Part shown: piece after piece, positions 23,401-35,864 of the stretch
How positions within the stretch are numbered: the stretch's first letter is position 1
Layout of the letters: each line of letters starts with the position of its first letter
Program-made: the position numbers and the translations under genes
From: Nematostella vectensis
Taxonomy: Eukaryota; Cnidaria; Anthozoa; Actiniaria; Edwardsiidae
Direction: 5' to 3'
NCBI RefSeq assembly: GCF_932526225.1
Contig: NC_064035.1
Location: 12,902,566-12,966,565 of the forward strand
Length of the DNA: 64,000 bases
Notes under the pieces: generated by a model
Database searches by the model: none
What the model was told of the DNA's origin: nothing
The model's input: only the letters and a program-made list of their open reading frames with translations

Positions 23401-26400
23401 ATTGTTTGAAGATCGGGGGAGGGGGAGGATTTGTTCAAAAGCAAAGTAATGTGTCTTTGTTTTGCAGAAAATAGCAAATAAAGTAACAAACTTATGAATG
23501 GAACCTCTAATCCATTAAAAAAATTTTGATCCACTCCTGAGGGGAGGGAAGATTTGAAAATCCTTCTTAATTGGCAGGGCTGTTGTAGTATAATCATGAA
23601 ATGGAATATCTACTGTACAAACAAAATGCAGCATAAAATTCAAAAAAATGAATTTGGTAGATATTTACCGTCCAGTGTCGATGAAGTCATAGATGACAGT
23701 ATTCAAAACAAAAACTGCAAGCAATGCAACAAAGATATTGTAGATAGTCTGGACATGACTGACTTGTAGTAGATCCCTAAGAATTAATTGAACAAGAGTT
23801 TAGTGTTTTTCATGGCTTTTTGTTCTTTATCACAGTATTACTTCTAAAATCTTGCTATTATGATCATCAAGTTCAAAACTCACGTTAGCATAGAATTTCT
23901 TGCTTTGAACACTTTATTTCCATTACTTTTATCTCTACAACAAAAACATGAGCAAATAAGTAATATGTGGCCATCTAGAATGTTGACAAACACTCAGATA
24001 AACAGAAGAATAAACATTACAGTTTGTTGAACAGATGATTGGACAGAAAGTCAGATAAACAGACAAAACAGGGGTTATAAAGGGATGGCCATTGACCAAA
24101 CCCCACCACCCCCACCACCCCAACAAGCTTTTGTCTTTTTGGGGGCCTGCTGCTTCCCCGCTCTTTTGAGAATTTGGATTTCATGAAGGTAAATGTAATG
24201 CAGGAGAGAACACACAAAAAGATCATTTTTTTTTCACACCAATAATAAATTCTGCTTTTTGAGGGAGGTAAAGTTTACTTTGGGCTCCCTGTGGACAAAG
24301 AGAGTCACACATGCTCCACCACAATTATTGTTGTTGCTTTTTTTTTGGGTAAAATCCAGTTTTTCAATCAAAAATCCTTACCTTGTCAAAAGGCAATACA
24401 GGTGTTGAATGTACAACAATTTCTTTGGAAATGCATGAAATGGCTTTAAACACTCAGTTGATAGGATGTGAAACTTTCCTATAAATGTATTCTATTTTGT
24501 TTTGTGTTTTAAAAATAAAGAATGTACCTAAATTCAGGCGTGTACCCAGGATTGGCTGATGAGGGGTGCACAGTCAATGTTATCATATGGAAAAAGCATA
24601 GTATTTAAAGATTACTTACAGTCAAACCAGGTCAAGCGTGACCCCTAGAGCCGATTATTGGAGTTAATTATTTGAAATTTCATTTGATTACTTGCCGAGA
24701 TGTTTCCATTCTTGAAACAAGTATTCGAATTTTAGAATGAACTCACCTCTTTCTGTTAGTCACATGCTGTATGAACTCAACAAATGGGCCAAAAATAGAA
24801 CCACTGTTTTTATCCAAGTCAAGAGATTACAAAAGATTTGTGTGAATTTATTATGGATCCTATGAAAGTGTTTCATTGCGAATCTTTAAAAACCCCTATC
24901 ACAAATAGGGGGGGGGGGAATTCAACTTGGCCTATGTGGTTTAAGGCGGTAGCACTTTCGACTTAGGAGGAGCTCGTTTTCCCTTATTGTAATTGCATAT
25001 AGATGCCTTTATTCCACAATAGTGTTCATGTACAAACATGGCTGAAGATGAAAATTGTAAAGCACCTATGCCCCCTCCCCCCCCCCCCCACGCACACACC
25101 AAAAGCCCCCCTTTCTCCTATCCTCAGAAACATTAGATATTAGGAAGAGAAAATTATGAATGATTAAGGGAATGCAAGATTTAGAAAAAAAAATACATTC
25201 ACCAATACAAAATTGTGAAAAATATAAATGAAATATAACATGACACCATTAAATTAGAGAGAAGAGAAACATGAGGCTGGAGAAAATGGGGACATTCACC
25301 TCCTCCTCCCCTCAACCCCCCCCCCCCCCCCCCCCCCGCTCCTCATCCCTTGGGCTATAGTAGGGGGGATACAGACAATGAGGTGTCCCACCCCCTATGT
25401 TGACACCCCCCTTATGGCATAACCCTGTGAAAGTGTTCATTCTGTGTGCTGGACATACTTTATGGGTCTAATGGGTGACTTTTATAAATTTGTATATATT
25501 CTAAAAAGCCCCATTTTTGTACAAATTATAGACTATATAGGTAAATCATAGGAGGTAAAATTTGTTTTTAAAATATCACGGCCAGACCTATTGAGCTCTG
25601 TGGGGCTATCAAAATAGATTATCAAATTATCAAAATGAAAATAAAAGACCCATTGTGAAATAATCAATCTTACACGATAAAGTGGCTAAAATTAATCGCA
25701 GTCTATCGTACCATTCTCATACGATTTTCACTTGAAGAACTTTATCGACAGATTGAAGTTATTTATAAATGATTAACGGTAGAAAGATTCGATTTCCTCA
25801 TACTTTATATTTGCTTCCATAGAGGAATAAGAACTTCTTGAAATAAATTTTGCATATGCTATCCCCTTCTTACCGCAAAATCTCCTGCTGATAAATCGTC
25901 AAAGTCAAACAAATAACCACACACACGGCAGATAAGTAGGTCAAGCTAGACGATGAAACGAATGAATCAAAAGATTACTTACAGAAATCGATCAGCATTT
26001 AGATCCTCGTCAGACGACTCCAGATCTCGCAACACACCATCGAATAAATCGTTTAATTGACCGTCGATCTGCTCCAAAACCTCTTCACGAAGTTTCTATC
26101 GTTAGATAACAAATACACCATTTAGAGTTTCATCCCAGGACATCAAATTATAGGATAAACGGAGCCCGGCTATCTCTCAAATCCCTATATTCTCTCTTTA
26201 CCTCTGTTCGTCGGCGAAGTTCCTGAGCTCTAAGCGCATTCTGGTTAGCGTTGAAATGGTGGGTTTTTAGCGCTGAAACAAATACTACATTTGGTACACG
26301 TCTCAATAATTTTGTTGGGAAACCCATGGTTAGGAAAGTTACCTCCGTTGTTAGAATTTGGTCCCCGATAGCGTAAACTCGACCCCTCAGCTTCGGCCAT
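20424..26400 (-). CDS. SOAT1: Sterol O-acyltransferase (ACAT/SOAT), MBOAT family
   Basis: Thirteen exons join in phase: 26400-26343, 26272-26202, 26095-25983, 24803-24747, 23776-23669, 23364-23094, 23018-22937, 22628-22511, 22074-21937, 21850-21715, 21602-21504, 21040-20911, 20608-20424; 521 aa, close to animal SOAT length. The enzyme esterifies cholesterol with long-chain acyl-CoA in the ER membrane. Family motifs include IYDFIDTGR, the FYKDWWN signature (382-388) followed by [13 protein letters not shown], the presumed catalytic His437 in SAIAHEY, and [14 protein letters not shown] near the C-terminus. The spacing matches SOAT better than DGAT1, which has a different sequence after DWWN. 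The hydrophilic N-terminal about 80 residues include a charged helical stretch. The start ATG is in a strong CGCCATGG context. The first exon faces the phosphagen-kinase gene across a 336-bp spacer. The gene seems intact. SOAT1 versus SOAT2 orthology cannot be decided here. Confidence 0.95.
23777..25982. other. SOAT introns 3 and 4
   Basis: Apart from the 57-bp exon 24747-24803 this stretch has no coding signal. It contains C/G homopolymers (24908-24918, 25074-25088, 25316-25337), a fragment resembling the CAGGCCCGTA family (24535-24575) and AT-rich filler. Confidence 0.6.
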
Positions 26401-26736
26401 GGCGATGAGTGGAGTTTAGTTGCGCCACGCGGCCTGGCCTTGTTTCACCTCGTACTTTTACGTCACTCACTTGTCAAAAGGTCAAAGTAAAGAAAATCAA
26501 AATCTCAAAGGTCCTGAAATCTCGTGAAAACACTTTTAAACAGCAAACCCAGCGACAACATGAGAACTTTACGGACAGTTTGTGTTCAACTCTTTTATTG
26601 GGGACTGGTAACTAATACTTATCCGGGTAGAACAATCGAATAATTGTTCGAATTAACTAATTATCATCAGTTGGAACACATCGGCGAAAAAGACATCAAT
26701 CCTTACAAAAATGATTGACTTAAGAACTAGAGAAAA
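26401..26736. promoter_or_regulatory. Shared divergent promoter region of SOAT and phosphagen-kinase genes
   Basis: 336 bp separate the two divergent start codons (26400 minus, 26737 plus). It must contain both 5' UTRs unless non-coding 5' exons exist. No clear TATA box. The SOAT-proximal side is GC-richer (GCCACGCGGCCTGGCC near 26435). Inferred only from the arrangement. Confidence 0.5.
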
Positions 26737-29700
26737 ATGACAAACAAATCGCTTGACGATTCAAAGGATTCGCTGCGTTCTGTATCAGTAGAGAAAGCAT
26801 TGCTAGCCGCTACAGCTTTCGGATGCGGGGTGTACTTGGCCAGGGAGCTGTACCTACGATTGTCCGGGCGTGGCATGTCGAGTGAGGAATGGAGGAGGAG
26901 GAACGGCTATCTACGTTTCCCCGCGTATGGTAACTTTCCTGATCTGAGCCTTAACAACACGCTAATGGCAAAGTATTTGACTCCAGAGATGTACGAGAAA
27001 CTTAAGTGAGTAACAAAACATAAGAAAATCAGTACAGTTAGGCAACACGTCACCGGTGTGACCTACGGGATAAAATTATTGTAATGTCAGCGTTATGCCA
27101 AACTTAAGGAGAATGGGAGGGGGGGGGGGGGGGGGCTGGGGGATGGAATGTGAGCGAAGAAGACCAAATATAGAGCTGACAGAGGTATCACAGATATAGT
27201 GTGATTTAGAGTCCTGAATATAGGAAGTCCGGTGGCATGCTCCCTAGAGTCGAAATCGGGATCTTATTGAATATTTATCATTTATTTTTATACCATTGAT
27301 CAAAAAAACCTCAAAAGATCTCAGAGTATACAGTATACGGAATGATTGACAACGCATGCGCAAATTTACGCCCTCTGTGATTCTATAAATACTACAAAAC
27401 TATCCGCTTAGCTGTAAAGCTTTTACAGAACAATGAAATTCTTGTGTTTTGTTTTTCAAATGCAGAAACAGAAAAACGTCAGGAAAGTTCACACTCGAGA
27501 AACTCATCCAAGTAGGAGTTGATTGTCCCAGCGTGCCGTGGGGCCGTGCAGCAGGCGTGGTCGCTGGCGATGAAGAGACGTACACGGTGTTCTCACCAAT
27601 ACTCGACAGTGTTATCAAGGACCTACATGATTACGGACCCGAGGAAAAACAAAAGAGGGACGTGGATTGTAAAGGGCTTCGAGACGCGACCATCCCGCGG
27701 GCAAAATGGAAGGCCACTAGAATCACCGCATGGCGCTCTTTAAAGGGGTACCGCTTTCCAGCTGCTTGCGGGCGCCTGGATCGAAGGCAGATCGAGCAGG
27801 CCATCCAAAGCGCGCTGAAAAGATTAAAGGGTGACGTTACACGTACACACATGTCTGGCACAGGTCGCCCTGCTAACCTTGCGTTCATGTCTTTTGTTCT
27901 AAGGGGAGGGGGGAAACCATAATTGAATTAAACGTGGTCATAAAAATGATCGTGATCATTTTTCTTTAGGGGAGTTCAAGGGAAAATACTACTCCATAGT
28001 GGATCTCCCAGAAAGCGACCAAAAACACCTCACCGCCAACAATCTAATGTTGGTGCACAACACACCGGAAATGACGTGTTCGGAGCGGTCACGTGACTGG
28101 CCGGATGCTCGGGGGATCTTCTTTACCAGTGACAAAACCTTCGTAGTACACGTAAACGAGGCTGATCATCTCAAGGTGCGTATGTAAAAAAAAAACGCTA
28201 AAATTTAACTGCATTATGGGAAGCCAAATGATTTCGCAAGCCCTGGCAAGGCTGTGCAACGGAGAAAGAAAGAAAAAAAAGAGTAAGTAGCGGTCGCAAG
28301 GCCAGTAGGTAATCTTTGTGATTAAAAAAAAAAATCTTTCGTGGCGTCTTCGGTTGTGCAAGAACCAAGACACCAAAGATAGTTAAAAGTGGTGGATGCA
28401 GGAAAGCGAATGTTTATCACACACTTGGATCTTCACTCCATCCACCACTAAATTTGCTATTCCGTTTTTCAATGTCCCGCGCGCAATTTTGAAATAATTA
28501 CCTCACTGTCTATCCAATCTGTTAGGTGATATGCTGGTCTCAAGGCTCCGATCTCTTCGACACCTATGACCGTTTTCAGCGAGGCCTGAGCCAGTTGGAG
28601 GAAGAGCTTAAACAAAACGACGAAGAATTCGCCCTGTCTGACCACTTAGGCTACATCGTGTCTGATCCACGGCATTTAGGCACGGCCATGGAAGTGCGCA
28701 TGCGAGTTCAATTCCGTCACTTAGCAACGGTATGTTAAACAGCAGCAATGTTAGCCTAGCAAAAATGGGAACCAGCAACAGTTGGAAGCTTAGAAATAAC
28801 TAGTAGCTTAGCAACAAGGAAGGCTTAAGACAAAGCTAGCCTAGCAACTATGGCATCCTAGCAACGATGGGTAAAACATCGATGGGTCACAATAGCCGAC
28901 AGTTTAAGTGGCTTTATTTTCCATGATAATAGAGAGGCACTTAAGGTTATCGTCTCTAGAGTATAGCTATGTGCTATTCAAAACCCTGTGACCCGCTGTG
29001 GTTTACCGTGACAAGACCGGCCTTTCGTTACTTTGGTTTACGTAGAATGTCGCTTGTGTTTGAGTTTCTCCACAGTAACATCACGCTCAAAAGCACGTTT
29101 TTGTTCCAGGATAACAGGTTGCATTTTGCACTTAAGTGTCTCAACATGAAAAGATGCCGTCAGGGTAAGATATTAGCTGTAAAAAATGACCATGAATTGA
29201 CACAATCAATATGAATTACTTTTCCTTTAAAAAAATTTCCTTTCTATCGGATCTCACAGGTATCTCTTCCATCAGCATAAGGAAGGGGCAGTTTGATTGC
29301 TGCAGCATATTGTCCCTGGGAGTCACAGAGGTATTGGCCATAAAAGAATTATGTTTATCGTGACTTTCACATGTCCCCCTTTACATACAGAGTAGAAAAG
29401 ATGTGGATAAAGGAAGGGAAAGATAATTGGTAAAAAGAGACAGGAACGGGATGGGTGAAAAGATGGGGAAAAAACAGGATGTGTGACAAGAGATGCGAAG
29501 GGGATGGGTGAAAAAAGCAGAAGTGGAGGGGTGAAGAAAGCAGAAATGTGGAGGAGTGAAAAGAGCAGAAGTGGAGGGGTGAAGAGAGCAGAAGTGGAGG
29601 GGTGAAAAGAGCAGAAGTAAAGGTGTGAAAAGAGCAGAAGTGGAGGGGTGAAAAAAGCAGAAGTTTGGAGGGATGAAGAGAACAGAAGTGGAGGGGTGAA

Positions 29701-30219
29701 GAAAGCAAAAGTGTGGAGGGTGAAACGAAAGAGAGACTAAGAGGGAGATTTAAGGGGGGAGACCGAGGAAGGGGACGGACAGTAGTAGAATAGGAAGACG
29801 TGAGAGAGACGGGGGAGAGAAAATAACATCGGGACGATAGGGTAACAAGTGTGTGGATTTGTAAAGAAAGGGCAAAAAAGGGGTTGAGAAGGGGTTGAAG
29901 GGCTATTGGATGGGGACACGAGGGTGTGGATTTGGACAGGAAAAGAAACGATTTGGGATAAGAAGATGGGGGTGGGCTATAGGGTAAGGCGACCAGCAAG
30001 CGGGTTGAGGGAATTTTCAGTTTAATCGCAACCCCGCAAAACCTAAACTAAAGTGCGCTTCTCTTGCTGATTTAGGTCCAACTCCTACAAGGTATGGTTG
30101 AGGGAATAAATAAGCTGTCTGGTCTGGAGGCGTTATTAGACCAGGGCCATGAAATCCACGAGGCTTTAAATGACTTGCAGGACGCACCGGTAGTTCTACC
30201 GCAACTACGATTCCAGTAA
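26737..30219 (+). CDS. Divergent phosphagen (creatine/arginine) kinase homologue, probable pseudokinase
   Basis: Seven exons (26737-27005, 27466-27830, 27970-28175, 28526-28729, 29110-29164, 29260-29330, 30076-30219) join in phase to 437 aa. The fold is recognisable: N-domain LRFPAYGNFPDLS and TSGKFTLEKLIQVGVDCP, VAGDEETY, WRSLKGYRFPAACGRLDRRQIEQ, SRDWPDARGIFF, VNEADHLKV and LGYIVSDPRHLGT. Active enzymes have LTCPSNLGT at the last motif; here the catalytic Cys position is Asp327. By family comparison from memory, the second Arg of SRVRTGRS is Thr177, the second Glu of NEEDH is Ala276, and the Arg of GTGLRGG is Glu. These losses argue against normal phosphagen kinase activity. Residues 21-35 are hydrophobic (ALLAATAFGCGVYLA), suggesting a membrane anchor or mitochondrial targeting. 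Exons 5 and 6 (29110-29164, 29260-29330) are the most diverged and least certain. A candidate AATAAA lies at 30780. Not a fragment, since the domain order and length are complete. Confidence 0.88.
29400..29745. repeat. GAAAAGAGCAGAAGTGGAGGGGT minisatellite (about 23 bp)
   Basis: About a dozen purine-rich units of GTGAAAAGAGCAGAAGTGGAGGG type in the last intron of the phosphagen-kinase homologue, continuing as degenerate purine-rich sequence to about 29960. The 210-codon minus-strand open frame here is Ser/Pro/Leu-rich low complexity. Confidence 0.85.
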
Positions 30220-32564
30220 CAATAGCGAGATTACCATGTTTCTATGAACACTAGCGAGATAACTATGATTCCTGGGACACTATAATAGCGAGATTACTAC
30301 GTGTGTACTACGATTTTATGATCTAACACTAACGAGTTAACTATGTGTGAACGGATGCATTCAAGTTGTAATATTAACGAGCTCAGAATCTTAGCAAGGA
30401 GGACATCAGGTGATTAAAGCTTGTTTGATATTTTGAAAACTGCGTCATCATTTCCAACTCAGATCGTATTATCAACTCTACATTGCTTTTTAAAATTGAA
30501 AATCATGATTTTATTGTTCCATTTTGTAAATTCCTTTGTGCAATACCCTCTAGCCAGCCTCAGGGAATACCGTGATATTTCACTTGTTTTGATAAATATT
30601 CTCCAAACACTTAAGCCAGAGCTAAACGCTAAAAAAAACACAATTGACATAGGTGTGTTATAGCTGTGATATTATGCCTTGTTTCAAGGCTAAAATGAGA
30701 AAAATAGAATCCCGAGCAAAAAAAAATTCCGGTCTAAGAAATACCAAACCGATCCAGATCAATCCTTACGAGTGATGTAAATAAACTTTTTTTTTTCCGA
30801 ATTTAGTCTATACTATCTGGATTAAAAATCATGCCATTAAAACAGATTTTTCCGAGTGATCTCCCAATGGAAACAACATATTAGCTCACGGTATTGTTCA
30901 CGATTTGCAAAAAGAGATCACATAATAGCGTAACTGATATCATTTTTCTCCACCAGACCCTAGTATCTCATTACCCTTATGAGCAAAACGTCAATTATAA
31001 TAGGCAGCGAATGATACGGTGGGCGCAAGAATTAGCTATTCAAAAAAAAAAAAAAAAAACGGTTTTGATTACTCCGGAATATGAGCTATTACCTAAGCGT
31101 TTTGCCAATCATATCTTTTGTGTGCATCACAGGATACAATTACCAAGATAATGCAAAAGATGTTTTTAATAAGTTTTACAACAAAAGGATACAAAAACAA
31201 TATTAAGTTTTACAACAAAAGGATACAAAAACAATAATATTGTGGTGATTTTTATGTGGTCTTATTAAATGAGATTTTTGACGTTCTTTAAACGGCATTT
31301 TTTTCCTGTCGAGCCAACGTTTTACTTTCGTCATGTCCATTCGTTAAGCATATTTCGATGGCTAAATAGCATGCAATCAACTCAACAACATAAAGACACG
31401 AGCGATGATCGATCTAGTCATAGCCATAAGAAATTAGATGAATAAAAAAGGTGACATTTTGTCGCTCGAGTCAGTAAAATTACTCATGCATTTGTTATGC
31501 ATCCTCTTTAAAATCATTAAGTAGATGCTAAAATAAACGCTTTGTTTAACTAAACATTCTAAAAATCACAGCAACTATAGAAGAGGGTGGATAAAAATCT
31601 TATTACAGCGTTTTCTTGATAATTGATAAGTTAAATAATTCTCACCACCGTCTGTCACCGCAGTAACCCATTTTGACCCACAGAAAAATTTTCTAATCAA
31701 TTGATAGTCTATTTGCTCAAAATCAGAAACAGTCCTCAGTAATTGGCTTTAGTCGTTTCGGTGGCTGATAGTAGATGAATCGTCAATAAATTGGATAGTA
31801 GCCAACAGACACAGGTGAAAATATCATGAACATAGCCTACAAGAATGGCTCCATTATCGCGAATCCAACTGAGAGAGGAATATCGGTGGCAGATTCATTG
31901 AAGTCTGAATAGACCGACGCTTATTTCAATCCACAACTTTGTTGCAAAAAATGATTAAACGATACAAAAACAATAGTTATAAGTAGATTGTTTACTTTGA
32001 ATCAAAATAATATTGACAACCATCGAGAAAAGTAGGTCTCACTGTTGAAACATCCCAAAACACCGCTCTTTTATGTGGAAAGGTGCGAATGGCTTTTGTA
32101 GAATGCAGTAGAAATAGCTAGAGCTATAATCGGTTATGCGTTGCGCACCTGCTCGTCCCTCATTACTTAAGCGTATCATGATAGCACCATCAACGCTACT
32201 ATCGCGATACATTCGCGTGCTAGGCGATTAACGTGAGATAGCAAGCAGCGATAAGTTTGATAGGATTCTGCGAGCTCTGAGAACTCGTCATGTGCAAAAA
32301 GCCAAGGCTAATTACAACGTGAAGGCTTAGAGTACTAGGCGCATTTAGGACGGAAACCGCCCGCGGGCTTACACAAGGGACACCACGGCATGACCCGTCA
32401 TCTACAGCAAAGCCCCTACAGCGAATAATCACGCGCCAAATGCCTTGATTGACAGGTAATCGTCAGCGCGCTCGAATGGTATTCCGGGGCAAGCGATTGC
32501 CTAGCACTTAGTGTGTGAACGTGAATCTGGGCGCTTTTGATGACAACGAAAACAACCTTTTAAG
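30220..32564. other. Intergenic region before the homeobox gene
   Basis: AT-rich, no gene recognised. Contains the likely 3' UTR of the phosphagen-kinase homologue, a duplicated 36-bp segment (AAGTTTTACAACAAAAGGAT, near 31169 and 31205), a poly-A tract (31042-31058), and the presumed promoter of the homeobox gene. Confidence 0.55.
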
Positions 32565-34916
32565 ATGCTACTGATATATAGAGATGGCTATTTAGCGAGC
32601 ACGACAGAATCGAGAGAGCGCCGACAGTTCGGGATGTATAGTAGCGGGTCGCCAAGCAGTCAATGGGGTCGTCAGTCGGTACTCCTGTACGAACGGCCAG
32701 GGTTTGCAGAGCCAAGAGAGAGGGGTGTTTACCGTACGGCGGACGAGGCAGCTCGGTTCGGGGGAGCTTTCTCTATCAGGTCGATCTTATCGCACAACAG
32801 ATCCCCGCAAACCACAAGTACTAGTGAGTGCTTCCGGGTAGTGCCTCCGTCCTGCGCGTTCCCTGGCCAGGCAGTTTGCTGTGAGGAGAGAGGTGGAAAT
32901 CCCCGTATCTCGGCTACTAGTGACATAGACAAGGCATTGATGCACTGCGACATGGTGACGGCGAGGTCTAAAGTGGAACCGACGAAAAGCCAAGGTGGGG
33001 CTAGTACTAGAGTCTAAGGCGACTTGTTAGGCAAGATCTATTCTCGCATTTGTCATGATATTGAAGTCATGATAGCGTAAATGACTCATAATCATTACTT
33101 GGGCTATTTAGCACATACTAGAAATGATCTTGATGTTTCTCATTTGATTTTAATACCATATTTAGATAAATGATATGATTGATATGATAGCAACTGGCTA
33201 TACTCTTAGGGATCACTATTTACAAGAATTAAAAGGGCAAGAAAAAAAATACCACCCGAACCTTTAATACACTTTGGGCAAGCTTGACAAGAGTCGACAC
33301 CTCAGGAGTGATATTATAATTAACTTTACCGGTTTCATGTAAAAAACGTTAGTATGCCTTATCAAAGTGTAGGAAACCTAGAAAACTACAATAGCAAATT
33401 ATTTGGTTATTAAAAATACCCAAAGAGGGTTTCACACCAGTAATTACCATGCTCTTTTTATTCCCTTTTGGGGTGTTAATTGTATTCACATACTGTCCCT
33501 TAACCGTAAACACTTAAGTCAGTGATGATAGTGACAGATAGCGCAGATATTGACTTATTTCTAAATATAGACTGCTATCGTCAGTCAAATTAGAGGATAT
33601 AGAGTGGAACCCCGATCACTCTAACTCATATTGACTTCAAGTTCCCTTAGAGACTATTTTTTTTATGTGTTTATTATGTTTTTTTACTTAAGGGTCTGAG
33701 TCAACGGAATTCCACTCGTACTTTTTAAAACAGCTTTTTACTGTACGGACGCAGACCCTTACCCAGGATTTTTCTTTGGGGGGAAAGGGGGGGCTGCGAA
33801 ATCCGAAAAAAGGTACCTAATTTTTCTGGGGGAAGGGGGGGAGGGCGTGAGTTTCCTGATTTTTTTATGCCTTCGCAGTATCTCCACGGGCGGGACGTTT
33901 ATTGCCGGATTTGGCTACAAATAAAGTCTGACTTACGAATTAATGACATACTAGAGTGATCTAGACAAACTGTTGAGATATTTCCCAAATTTGGATGAAA
34001 AAAGTCGACCGATGTTCATAATTTAGTTCATATCTACCCCTCCCCCCCCTCAAAACAATGTTGAACTCCTCGTAATATTCATGCTCAATCTCCTAGCATC
34101 ACGTTATACAAAACATTGCTTTGTGGGGGAGGTGGAGGGAGGGATATAAACGTTTTTAGTTAAGCACGTGTGAAATTTGGACTTTTTTTGCACAAAAATC
34201 TGGGTGTCTCAACAGGTTTTGTCCAGGATTGTAGCTTATTCTTTATAGTTTTGTCTATAAAAATAGCCCTCCCCCCCTTGGTTCGGGCCTGGGACGCCCA
34301 ATTGCTCATTCGCTTAAATAAAAAAAAAAAAAACACCCTAGTCACAAAGTGGTACCGTAAAATTCGGGGGGGGGGGGGGCTTATTATTGGAGGGATTTTT
34401 GCGTTTGTATAAAACATTGACCACTGTCTATGGCATTAAATATTACTGTGTTCATGGCCCGGTTTTTTTGGTATATACAGCCCTCCAAGTATAACCCCCC
34501 GGGGCCTATATTCGGGGGGGGGGGGGGCTTATTATTGGGGGGATTTTTGTGTTTCAATGATCGGGGGCTTATATTCGAGGGGGGGCATTTACACTGGGGG
34601 GCTTATTATTGGAATTTTACTAGGCTTAGAGCAGCGGTGAAATAGCTTGAACATTGTCTCGTTTGTTTTGTTTTCAGAAAGCTTGTCAGAGAGAACGCGT
34701 CAGAAGAAAACCAGTAAGCGCTGCAGAACGATCTTCGCGCCGTACCAGCTACAAAGACTGGAGAAAGCGTTTGAGAGGCAGCAGTACGTTGCAAGGGAGG
34801 AGCGGCGTCAGCTCGCAACAGGACTGAACCTGACCGAGACACAGGTCAAGGTGTGGTTCCAGAACCGCAGAATTCGCTTCCGCAAGCACCGCCTAAAAAC
34901 CGCAAACGCGTTGTGA
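32565..34916 (+). CDS. Homeobox transcription factor with eh1 motif (ANTP-class, Not/NK-like)
   Basis: Two exons, 32565-32994 and 34678-34916, joined in phase 1, give 222 aa. Residues 69-75, FSIRSIL, form an engrailed-homology-1 type repression motif (FSIxxIL) that recruits Groucho in known factors. The homeodomain occupies 156-215, with L171 and F175 at homeodomain positions 16 and 20, and W203, Q205 and N206 at 48, 50 and 51, in [16 protein letters not shown]. Gln50 and an N-terminal eh1 point to an ANTP-class repressor. The [26 protein letters not shown] core reminds me of Not and NK-like groups, but I cannot fix the orthology. The protein ends only seven residues after the homeodomain, and its last codons seed a 75-bp tandem array. 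The intron holds a CAGGCCCGTA-family repeat and G-rich tracts. Confidence 0.9.
33750..33925. mobile_element. Copy of the CAGGCCCGTA repeat family in the homeobox intron
   Basis: Starts near GACCCTTACCCAGGATTTTT, followed by G-rich runs, GCGAAATCCGAAAAAAGG, and the TATCTCCACGGGCGGGACGT block shared with 10345-10530. The right end is not clear. Confidence 0.6.
34260..34615. repeat. G-homopolymer and CTTATTATTGG short repeats
   Basis: Three or four copies of a unit with ATTCGGGGG(n) followed by CTTATTATTGG(A/G)GGGATTTTTG lie at 34355-34400, 34500-34550 and 34560-34615, just upstream of homeobox exon 2. Long G runs of 12-13 bases could form quadruplexes. Confidence 0.65.
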
Positions 34917-35465
34917 AGCCACAAGCAAATATCCCGTGTACTTAGAGCAGTGTATAGCAGGCATCGCCTGAAGATTGCAAACGTCGTGTGAAACCACAAG
35001 CAAATCCCCCGTGTACTTAGAGCAGTGTATAGCAGGCATCGCCTGGAGACCGCAAACGAGCTGTGAAACCACAAGCAAATCCCCCGTGTACTTATAGCAG
35101 TATATAGCAGGCATCGCCTGAAGACCGCAAACGCGCTGTGAAACCACAAGCAAATCTCCCGTGTACTTATAGCAGCGTATAGCATGCATCGCCTAAAGAC
35201 CGCTAACAAGCTGTGAAACCACAAGCAAATCCCCCGTGTACTTATAGCAGTGTATAGCAGGCATCGCCTGAAGACCGCAAACGTCCTGTGAAACCACAAG
35301 CAAATATCCCGTGTACTTAGAGCAGTGTATAGCAGGCATCGCCTGAAGACCGCTAACAAGCTGTGAAACCACAAGCAAATCTCCCGTGTACTTACAGCAG
35401 TGTATAGCAGGCATCGCTTGGATACCGCTAACGAGCCGCAAAACGCGATGTGAAACCACAAGCTT
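34885..35465. repeat. 75-bp tandem array seeded from the homeobox coding end and stop codon
   Basis: The segment GCACCGCCTAAAAACCGCAA (34885, last codons of the homeobox gene) recurs every 75 bp at about 34960, 35035, 35110, 35185, 35260, 35335 and 35410. Each copy keeps the TGTGAA(A)CCACAAGC block containing the TGA stop (one copy reads TGTGAAGCC). The first unit is coding, the others lie in the 3' flank. Confidence 0.9.
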
Positions 35466-35864
35466 AAAAGATGTAGAGCTAATAGTAGCAAGGAGGAAAT
35501 TACTGACCTATTGAGAACTACTTTGTAGACAGTGTATGTATAATCGACAAAAAACGGTTGTTTCCAAAATATTTTAACTATTTACGGTCGCCACAAAACT
35601 TTACTTACAATAACCTGCCACTCTGCCCTGAAGCAAGTCCATTCAGGTGTTTTCACTCGGGCACCCTGTGGTTGGAGTTCGGGTTCTTAGCACCAAGCCA
35701 CACACAGGAACCCGAAAAGGTTGGGAGGTTGAAAATGGGAAATGGGAGGTAAGGAGCTTCCGAGGTAATAAACTTTGTAATAAATTTGGTAAACAATCTG
35801 TTTGAACAGACACGAATCCGCATCTAACGACTAATATGTGCAGTTTGCAAGGCACGCTTGGCTA

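Noticed and set aside
28740..28880. TTAGCAACG-like repeats after phosphagen-kinase exon 4
   Set aside because: They recall the exon tail TTAGCAACG plus donor, but the copies are too short and irregular to claim an exon-edge array.
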